A stretch of DNA of 10,215 nucleotides, taken from assembly GCA_958439155.1 (NCBI GenBank), contig CAUBUJ010000053.1:1-10215 (forward strand), in the 5' to 3' direction. The notes beneath the pieces are model-generated. The model ran no database searches and was not told the DNA's origin. It saw nothing but the letters and a program-made list of their open reading frames with translations. The stretch is from an uncultured Veillonellaceae bacterium. GTDB taxonomy: Bacteria; Bacillota; Negativicutes; Veillonellales; Dialisteraceae. Each line of letters starts with the position of its first letter. Positions within the stretch are counted from its first letter, which is position 1. The position numbers and the translations under genes are program-made. Of this stretch, positions 4,696-10,215 are shown piece after piece.

Positions 4696-7600
4696 TCAAC
4701 AAAGACGTGAAGAAAGTCCTGGTCATTGGTTCCGGTCCGATCATCATCGGGCAGGCAGCGGAATTTGACTACGCAGGGACCCAGGCATGCCGTTCGCTTC
4801 GCGAGGAAGGGATAGAAGTGGTTCTGGTGAACAGCAATCCTTCCACCATCATGACCGATGTGGACATTGCGGACCGGGTCTATATCGAGCCGATTACCCT
4901 TCCTTTCGTGACGGAAGTGATCAAGAAAGAACGGCCTGACGCGCTCCTTGCCACTCTCGGCGGCCAGGTGGGCCTCAATATGGCGGTGCAGCTCTCCGAC
5001 GCAGGGGTGCTGGAGAAATACAATGTGAAGCTCCTCGGGTCGTCTCTCCACGCGATCAAGCACGCGGAAGACCGGGAACTTTTCAAGGAAGCGATGGAAG
5101 AAATCCACCAGCCTGTGCCGGAATCGGAAATTTTCGAGGAACTGGAACCGGCCATGGAATTTGCCAATCGCATTGGCTATCCGGTGATTATCCGCCCGGC
5201 CTATACCCTGGGCGGCACCGGCGGCGGCATCGCCCACGACCGGTATGAAATGGAAGAAATCGCCAACCGCGGCCTGAAGCTCTCCCCGATCAGCCAAATC
5301 CTGGTGGAACGGAGCGTCGCCGGCTGGAAGGAAATCGAATTCGAAGTCATGCGGGACAGCGCGGACAACTGCATCATCGTGTGCTCCATGGAAAACGTGG
5401 ACCCTGTCGGCGTCCACACCGGGGACTCCATCGTGGTCGCTCCGACGCAGACCTTGACGGATCAGCAGTTCCAGATGCTCCGCACCGCGTCCATCAATAT
5501 TATCCGCTACCTCCAGATCGAAGGGGGCTGCAATGTGCAGTACGCCCTCGATTCGAAGACGAATCATTACTACGTGATCGAAGTGAATCCCCGTGTGAGC
5601 CGGTCTTCCGCGCTTGCCTCCAAAGCGACGGGCTACCCCATCGCGAAAGTAGCTGCCAAGATCGCCCTCGGTCTCCATCTCGATGAAATCACCAATGACA
5701 TCACGAAGAACACGAAAGCCTGCTTCGAACCGTCCATCGACTATGTGGTGCTGAAATTCCCGCGGTGGCCTTTTGAAAAATTCACCCTTGCGGACCGGGA
5801 AATCGGTACGCAGATGAAAGCGACAGGCGAAGTGATGGCCATCGACCGCACTTTCGAAGGGGCGCTCCTCAAAGCGCTGCGCTGCCTCGAAGTGGGGGAA
5901 GGGTACATCCATCTGGCCAAGCTGGACAACCAGTCCCTCTATGATATCCGGTGCCTCCTGCACCGCGTCGATGATGAACGTCTCTTCGTCATCGCCGAAG
6001 CGCTCTGGCGGGGCATTGAACCGGAAGAAATCAACCGGATCACCAAGATTGATCTGTTCTTCCTCTATAAAATTAAAAACATCATCATGGCAGAAGAGCG
6101 GCTCCGCAAGGAAGGGCTCAATCCGGATACACTCCGGAACGCGAAGCGCATCCAGATGCCGGACAGCGCCATCGCCCACTTTATCCCGGAAGGGACGAAA
6201 GAAGTGACCCGCCTGAAGAAGCAGCTTAATATCCATCCGGACTACAAGATGGTCGATACCTGCGCTGCCGAATTTGAGGCGCATACGCCGTACTACTACT
6301 CCACCTTCCACAGCGAGGAAGATGAAGTGAAGCCCCAGGGCAAAGGGTCCGTCGTGGTCTTCGGCTCCGGTCCGATCCGCATCGGCCAGGGCATCGAATT
6401 CGACTACTGCTCGGTCCACGCTTCCTGGGCGCTCCGCAAGGCAGGGAAAAAATCCATCGTCATCAACAACAACCCGGAAACGGTGTCTACCGACTTCGAT
6501 ACGTCGGACTCCCTCTACTTCGAACCGCTCACTGAAGAAGATGTGATGGAAATCATCGAAAAGGAAAAGCCGGAAGGGGTGATCTGCCAGTTCGGCGGCC
6601 AGACCGCGATCAACCTGGCGACCCCCATGGCCAAGCAGGGCATCCGCATCATCGGCACTTCCAATGAAGGGATCGATCTGGCGGAAGACCGGGAACGGTT
6701 CGACACCCTCATGGGCCAGCTGGGCATTCCCCGTCCGAAGGGCTGCCTCGTGGAAAGCGTAGCGGAAGCGATGGAAAAGACACTGGAACTGTCTTATCCG
6801 CTCATCGTCCGTCCGAGCTACGTCCTCGGCGGCCGGGCCATGCAGATCGTCTATGATGAAGGAGAACTCCGCCAGTACCTGCGGGAAGCGGTAGTCGCCT
6901 CCCACGAACACCCGGTGCTGATCGACCAGTACATGGTAGGTCGGGAAGTGGAAATCGACGCCATTTCCGACGGCGTCAACGTGTGCATTCCGGGCATCAT
7001 GGAACAGATCGAACGGGCCGGCGTCCATTCGGGAGACTCCTTCGCGGTGTACCCGCCGCAGACCCTTTCTCAGGAGATCATCGATACCCTCGTGAAGTAC
7101 ACCAAGGATATCGCGGTCGCCATGAACGTGAAAGGCCTCGTCAATATCCAGTTCATCGTAGTGAATGGCAAAGTCTACGTGATCGAAGTGAACCCCCGCG
7201 CGTCCCGGACGGTTCCTTTTATGAGCAAGATCACCGGCATCAATATGGTGGAATACGCCACCCGCATCGCCCTCGGCGAATCTCTCGCGTCTCTGGGCAT
7301 TCCCATGGGCCTTGTGCCGCCCAAGCCGTACGTGGCCATCAAGGCGCCGGTCTTCTCCTTCTCCAAACTGGGCCTCGTAGAAATCAAGCTGGGACCGGAA
7401 ATGAAGTCCACCGGCGAAGTGATGGGCATCGGCCATACCTACCAGGAAGCGCTTTACAAAGCGGTGGTGGCGTCCAACCTGGACGTACCGGCGAAAGGGA
7501 ACATCCTCATCACCGTGAGCGACCGGGACAAGGAAGAAGCGGCAGCCCTTGCGAAAGGCTTCGTGGAAGCGGGCTACCACATCATCTGCACCTCCGGCAC

Positions 7601-7895
7601 CGGCGCGGTCTTTGAGGAAAAGGGCATCCCTGTGGAAATCGTGAAGAAGATGAATGAAAAGGGCGAGAACTGCGAAAACTACCTGAAATCGGGCAAGGTG
7701 GACGCGGTGATCAATACCATTTCCTACGGCACGGAAATCGAGCAGCAAGGCTATGATCTGCGCCGCATCGCCGTAGAACTGGCCATCCCCTGCCTCACTT
7801 CTCTCGATACGGCGCGGGAAGTTTTGAACGTCATGGCAGGCAAGGAACAGATCACCCATGTAGAAGCCATCCAGGACTATGTAAAGGAGGGCTAA
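4692..7895 (+). CDS. carB: Carbamoyl-phosphate synthase large subunit
   Basis: This 1067-residue subunit makes carbamoyl phosphate from bicarbonate, ammonia and two ATP. It shows the duplicated layout of the family: the first half begins with GSGPIIIGQAAEFDYAGTQA (14-33) and its ATP-grasp fold reaches NPRVSRSSALASKATG. A linker follows at about 400-545, and a second half begins at about 549 (FGSGPIRIGQGIEFDY) and carries NPRASRTVPFMSKITG. The C-terminal MGS-like allosteric domain runs from about 935 to the end (ICTSGTGAVF, VINTISYG), where UMP inhibition would be expected by analogy. Both ATP sites look intact. The ATG overlaps the carA stop; a weak GGAGG (4677-4681) lies ten bases upstream. 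A 1320-codon open frame on the opposite strand is an effect of codon bias, not a gene. Confidence 0.97.
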   Translation: MINKDVKKVLVIGSGPIIIGQAAEFDYAGTQACRSLREEGIEVVLVNSNPSTIMTDVDIADRVYIEPITLPFVTEVIKKERPDALLATLGGQVGLNMAVQLSDAGVLEKYNVKLLGSSLHAIKHAEDRELFKEAMEEIHQPVPESEIFEELEPAMEFANRIGYPVIIRPAYTLGGTGGGIAHDRYEMEEIANRGLKLSPISQILVERSVAGWKEIEFEVMRDSADNCIIVCSMENVDPVGVHTGDSIVVAPTQTLTDQQFQMLRTASINIIRYLQIEGGCNVQYALDSKTNHYYVIEVNPRVSRSSALASKATGYPIAKVAAKIALGLHLDEITNDITKNTKACFEPSIDYVVLKFPRWPFEKFTLADREIGTQMKATGEVMAIDRTFEGALLKALRCLEVGEGYIHLAKLDNQSLYDIRCLLHRVDDERLFVIAEALWRGIEPEEINRITKIDLFFLYKIKNIIMAEERLRKEGLNPDTLRNAKRIQMPDSAIAHFIPEGTKEVTRLKKQLNIHPDYKMVDTCAAEFEAHTPYYYSTFHSEEDEVKPQGKGSVVVFGSGPIRIGQGIEFDYCSVHASWALRKAGKKSIVINNNPETVSTDFDTSDSLYFEPLTEEDVMEIIEKEKPEGVICQFGGQTAINLATPMAKQGIRIIGTSNEGIDLAEDRERFDTLMGQLGIPRPKGCLVESVAEAMEKTLELSYPLIVRPSYVLGGRAMQIVYDEGELRQYLREAVVASHEHPVLIDQYMVGREVEIDAISDGVNVCIPGIMEQIERAGVHSGDSFAVYPPQTLSQEIIDTLVKYTKDIAVAMNVKGLVNIQFIVVNGKVYVIEVNPRASRTVPFMSKITGINMVEYATRIALGESLASLGIPMGLVPPKPYVAIKAPVFSFSKLGLVEIKLGPEMKSTGEVMGIGHTYQEALYKAVVASNLDVPAKGNILITVSDRDKEEAAALAKGFVEAGYHIICTSGTGAVFEEKGIPVEIVKKMNEKGENCENYLKSGKVDAVINTISYGTEIEQQGYDLRRIAVELAIPCLTSLDTAREVLNVMAGKEQITHVEAIQDYVKEG
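7884..7890 (+). promoter_or_regulatory. Strong ribosome binding site of pyrK
   Basis: AAGGAGG lies inside the last codons of carB, five bases before the pyrK ATG at 7896. It fixes the pyrK start at the base after the carB stop codon and suggests efficient independent initiation here, unlike the weakly marked carB start. Confidence 0.8.
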
Positions 7896-8663
7896 ATGGC
7901 AGGTTATATAGAAAAAGGGGTCATCCGCCGGCATGAGCTGGTAGGACCCTCCATCTGGCGTATGGAAATCGAGCTCCCCCGCACCGCGCGGGAAGCCCGG
8001 CCGGGCCAGTTCATCAATGTGAAAATTCCCGATCCGTCGAAACTGCTCCGCCGGCCCATTTCCATCGCCGGCACCGATCCGGGACGGGGACTGGTAGAAA
8101 TTTTCTACCGCGTCGTAGGAAGCGGCACGGAAATTCTCTCCCATCTGCGCCCGGGGGACATGGTGGACAGCGTAGGACCTCTTGGAAACTCCTTCACCTT
8201 CCCGGCAGGCCACATGGTGGGCGTCGGCGGCGGCGTGGGCATCGCGCCTATGCTCTTTGCCTCCCGCCGGGCGGATCCGGGACAGATGACCATCGTCATC
8301 GGCGGACGGAACAAGGAGGAAGTGTTCTGGAAAGATTTCTTCCCCATTTCCCTGCGCCGTCTTGTGGTCACCACCGATGACGGATCGTATGGCATCAAAG
8401 GATTCTCCATCGCTGTGCTTCCCGATATTTTTGCGGAAGGCGATGTGAGGGAAGTCATTACCTGCGGCCCGGGCATCATGATGCGGAAAGTGGCAGAGCT
8501 CGCCGAAGCGTCGGGCATTCCCTGCGAAGCCTCTCTTGAGCGGCGCATGGGCTGCGGCACCGGCGGGTGCCTGGCGTGCGTGGCGGACAAGCGGGACGGC
8601 ACGGGCCATTTCAAAGTCTGCGCTGACGGCCCTGTGTTCAACACAAAGGAGGTCGTATTATGA
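7896..8663 (+). CDS. pyrK: Dihydroorotate dehydrogenase B, electron-transfer subunit
   Basis: This 255-residue flavoprotein belongs to the ferredoxin reductase superfamily and passes electrons from dihydroorotate oxidation, through FAD and a 2Fe-2S cluster, to NAD+. The FAD-binding motif RRPISI is at 52-57 and the nucleotide-binding glycine motif GVGGGVGIAP at 109-118. The PyrK-type cysteine cluster is C220-x4-C225-x2-C228 with a fourth Cys at 242 (MGCGTGGCLACV and KVCADGPVF). The last motif is characteristic of PyrK and separates it from other reductases. It follows carB with no gap and overlaps pyrD in ATGA, as expected for subunits of a PyrD2-PyrK2 complex. All key residues are present. 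Confidence 0.94.
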   Translation: MAGYIEKGVIRRHELVGPSIWRMEIELPRTAREARPGQFINVKIPDPSKLLRRPISIAGTDPGRGLVEIFYRVVGSGTEILSHLRPGDMVDSVGPLGNSFTFPAGHMVGVGGGVGIAPMLFASRRADPGQMTIVIGGRNKEEVFWKDFFPISLRRLVVTTDDGSYGIKGFSIAVLPDIFAEGDVREVITCGPGIMMRKVAELAEASGIPCEASLERRMGCGTGGCLACVADKRDGTGHFKVCADGPVFNTKEVVL

Positions 8664-9568
8664 ATCTTTCCGTAGACTTCCTGGGCATCCCTATGAAGAG
8701 CCCTGTCATCGCAGCGTCGGGCACCTTCGGATTCGGCCTGGAATACAAAGATTACATGGACCTCTCTGAGGTAGGGGCGATCTCCCTGAAAGGTCTGGCA
8801 TCGACCCCCTGGGCAGGCAACGCCGGCGTGCGCGTTGCGGAGACCCCGAGCGGCATGCTGAACTGCATCGGCCTCGAAAATCCCGGCGTGGGCTATTTCA
8901 AGAAGCACTACCTGCCGGAGCTCCGGCACTATGACGTGCCCCTCATCGCCAACATTGTAGGGCGCACGGAAGAGGAATACGGAGAGGTGGCAGAAGCGCT
9001 CTCCGTACCGGGGATTTCCGCGCTGGAAATGAATATTTCCTGCCCGAACGTGAAAAAGGGAAGCCTTGCTTTCGGCACCGATCCGGACATGGCAGCGGAA
9101 GTGACCCGCATCGTGAAGGCCCATACAGACCTGCCGGTGATGGTGAAGCTCTCGCCGAATGTGACCGATATCGTATCTATCGCGAAAGCGGTGGAAGAAG
9201 CGGGAGCGGACGCGATTTCCCTCATCAATACCCTCATGGGGATTGCCATTGACCTCCGGACCCGCCGGCCCGTGCTGGGCAATATCACCGGCGGCCTTTC
9301 CGGTCCGGCAGTGAAGCCGGTGGCGCTCCGCATGGTGTGGCAGGTGGCCTGCGCGGTGAAAATCCCTGTATGCGGTCTCGGCGGCATCATGACCGGGACG
9401 GACGCGGCGGAATTCCTTGTTGCCGGCGCGAGCACCGTCCAGGTGGGCACTGCCACCATCGCAAGCCCTGACGCGATCCCGAGAATCACGAAGGAGCTTG
9501 CCGCGTGGTGTGACGCGAACCATGTGGAGCATGTGAGCGACCTTACGGGGACACTTGTAACAGAATAA
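8660..9568 (+). CDS. pyrD: Dihydroorotate dehydrogenase B, catalytic subunit
   Basis: This 302-residue FMN protein of class 1B oxidises dihydroorotate to orotate in the cytosol, with PyrK as partner. The active-site base is Cys128 in NISCPN, which distinguishes class 1 from the membrane class 2 enzymes that use Ser. Other typical motifs are ASGTFGFG (19-26), LKGL (43-46), NCIGLENPG (68-76), VKLSPN (162-167) and the phosphate-binding GLGGIMTG (239-246) and GASTVQVGT (256-264). AAAGGAGG (8645-8652) lies seven bases before the ATG. No N-terminal membrane helix is present. It is the last gene of the operon; pyrF and pyrE, which often follow in Firmicutes, do not. Confidence 0.96.
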   Translation: MNLSVDFLGIPMKSPVIAASGTFGFGLEYKDYMDLSEVGAISLKGLASTPWAGNAGVRVAETPSGMLNCIGLENPGVGYFKKHYLPELRHYDVPLIANIVGRTEEEYGEVAEALSVPGISALEMNISCPNVKKGSLAFGTDPDMAAEVTRIVKAHTDLPVMVKLSPNVTDIVSIAKAVEEAGADAISLINTLMGIAIDLRTRRPVLGNITGGLSGPAVKPVALRMVWQVACAVKIPVCGLGGIMTGTDAAEFLVAGASTVQVGTATIASPDAIPRITKELAAWCDANHVEHVSDLTGTLVTE

Positions 9569-9574
9569 AATAAG

Positions 9575-9600
9575 GGAACGGCGGCGATCGCGGTCGTTCC
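9575..9600. other. Hairpin between pyrD and the main terminator
   Basis: GGAACG (9575-9580) pairs with CGTTCC (9595-9600), and the centre is the palindrome GCGATCGC (9584-9591). On the minus strand a T-rich run (CTTATTTTATT) follows it, so it might act as a second, weaker terminator for the convergent lipoprotein transcript. On the plus strand it is followed by A-rich sequence and would not terminate by itself. Confidence 0.5.
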
Positions 9601-9603
9601 ATG

Positions 9604-9649
9604 AAAAATATCCGCATCTGGATTTTGAAGTCCTGATGCGGATATTTTT
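9604..9649. terminator. Bidirectional rho-independent terminator
   Basis: A perfect 15-bp inverted repeat, AAAAATATCCGCATC (9604-9618) and GATGCGGATATTTTT (9635-9649), encloses a loop that can extend the stem with GGATT/AGTCC (9620-9624/9629-9633) after one T-T mismatch. The A-tract on the left and T-tract on the right give a terminator signature on both strands. It lies between the end of pyrD and the end of the convergent lipoprotein gene, so it serves both. Confidence 0.92.
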
Positions 9650-9685
9650 TGCGGGTCTTGTCATCGTCACGGGGGCAGGGCCTTT

Positions 9686-10135
9686 TTATTTTTTGGAAGT
9701 GTCTTCCTCCTGGGCGGCCTGCCGGCTTTGGATTTTGTCCTCAATGGCAGCGGCGCGGTCATTGGCGCGGTCCTGCTGATTCTGAAGTTCATTGGTGGGA
9801 TTGGCCGGGTCCAGCTGGCGCCGCAGATTTTCTCGCCGCGCTGTCTCCCGGCTCCGGTCTTCTCCGCGGAGCGCATTTTCTGTCTCGCCGCGGATCTTTG
9901 CGAGGAGGCGGTTCACCTGGCTCCCTGCGGCAGAGGTCTCGGGAGAGGCAAGAGCGCTCACACGGGACTCTGCCCCATAGAAACGGTCTTCCAGGTAAGA
10001 CAGGGCACTGCTGTAAGAAACACTTATATGTTCCACCATGGAAACCGCCCCGGCCCCGCTCTGCCCGCACCCGCCCAGAAAAAGCGCGGCGCCTGCAAGA
10101 GAGAACGCATATAAAACCCGACGTGTATGGATCAT
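9686..10135 (-). CDS. Small predicted lipoprotein, function unknown
   Basis: The 149-residue product has a clear lipoprotein signal: MIHTRR, a hydrophobic stretch (residues 7-20) and a lipobox LGGC with the lipid-bearing Cys at 23. After processing the mature part is about 127 residues, with a Gly/Ser/Ala-rich start (GQSGAGAV). A region with SYSSALSYLEDRFYG follows, then from about residue 65 a Glu/Arg/Gln/Asn-rich hydrophilic tail, probably helical or disordered. I recognise no domain. The start at 10135 is chosen because AAAGGAGG lies five bases upstream; a longer frame beginning at 10174 would start at or before the likely transcription start. Likely anchored in the outer or inner membrane. 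It converges on the pyr operon and is probably unrelated to it. Confidence 0.8.
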   Translation of the reverse strand: MIHTRRVLYAFSLAGAALFLGGCGQSGAGAVSMVEHISVSYSSALSYLEDRFYGAESRVSALASPETSAAGSQVNRLLAKIRGETENALRGEDRSRETARRENLRRQLDPANPTNELQNQQDRANDRAAAIEDKIQSRQAAQEEDTSKK

Positions 10136-10157
10136 GAGGACCTCCTTTCTGCAATCA

Positions 10158-10171
10158 CATAGCATTCTATG
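10158..10171. promoter_or_regulatory. Small palindrome in the lipoprotein leader
   Basis: CATAG (10158-10162) and CTATG (10167-10171) form a 5-bp inverted repeat around CATT. It lies at the predicted transcription start, between the -10 box and the ribosome binding site. It could be an operator half-site pair, but an arm this short can occur by chance. Confidence 0.2.
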
Positions 10172-10177
10172 CAATTC

Positions 10178-10186
10178 ATTATATCA
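10178..10186 (-). promoter_or_regulatory. Extended -10 promoter of the lipoprotein gene
   Basis: On the minus strand the sequence TGATATAAT gives a perfect TATAAT (10183 to 10178) with the TG of an extended -10 element. No good -35 box stands 17 bases upstream, which fits an extended -10 promoter. Transcription would start near 10171 and leave a leader of about 36 bases before the ATG at 10135. Confidence 0.6.
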
Positions 10187-10188
10187 AG

Positions 10189-10205
10189 GCCCCACCGCAC
10201 GGGGC
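10189..10205. repeat. GC hairpin at the window edge
   Basis: GCCCC (10189-10193) and GGGGC (10201-10205) form a 5-bp stem with a 7-base loop. It may be part of a terminator of a gene beyond the window, but no T-run is visible in the 10 bases that remain. Confidence 0.3.
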
Positions 10206-10215
10206 TATATAAGAA

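Noticed and set aside
4647..8609. A 1320-codon open frame on the minus strand opposite carB and pyrK
   Set aside because: It lies antisense to two certain genes, is full of His, Arg and Phe as expected from reading biased codons in complement, and matches no protein family. It is a by-product of strong codon bias.
9649..10137. Plus-strand frames opposite the lipoprotein gene
   Set aside because: They lack ribosome binding sites, begin within or just after the terminator and are Arg/Pro/Gly-rich antisense readings; the minus-strand gene has signal peptide, lipobox, ribosome binding site and promoter.

Overview
The window looks like a stretch of a low-GC-lineage but GC-rich anaerobe, most plausibly a Negativicutes bacterium (Dialister/Veillonella-like). 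That guess rests on three things: a Firmicutes-type pyrimidine operon with the NAD-linked dihydroorotate dehydrogenase pair pyrK-pyrD, high-GC codon use in the genes, and a repeat-laden intergenic region. The genus is an inference; no rRNA or other marker is present.

Positions 1 to about 1295 hold no gene I can support. The stretch is packed with repeats: a 138-bp imperfect palindrome (44-181), a 70-bp direct repeat (173-242 and 356-425), two mosaic repeat modules called A and B here, each present three times in both orientations (251-933), and two arrays of degenerate 7-bp tandem units (1014-1048 and 1076-1124). Reading frames here look like translated repeats, not genes.

Positions 1296-1395 are an AT-rich promoter and leader with a TATAAT box and a 9-bp inverted repeat just before the ribosome binding site of pyrB. 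Positions 1396-9568 are one tightly packed plus-strand operon, pyrB-pyrC-carA-carB-pyrK-pyrD, with no gap between any two genes and ATGA overlaps at three junctions. Together the products make carbamoyl phosphate (CarAB), join it to aspartate (PyrB), close the ring (PyrC) and oxidise dihydroorotate to orotate (PyrD with PyrK). The last two steps to UMP (pyrE, pyrF) and a pyrR regulator are not in the window.

A strong bidirectional terminator (9604-9649) separates the operon from a convergent minus-strand gene (9686-10135) for a small predicted lipoprotein of unknown function, which has its own extended -10 promoter. I see no new enzyme system here; the least ordinary parts are the upstream repeat mosaic with its heptamer arrays and the pyrB leader.
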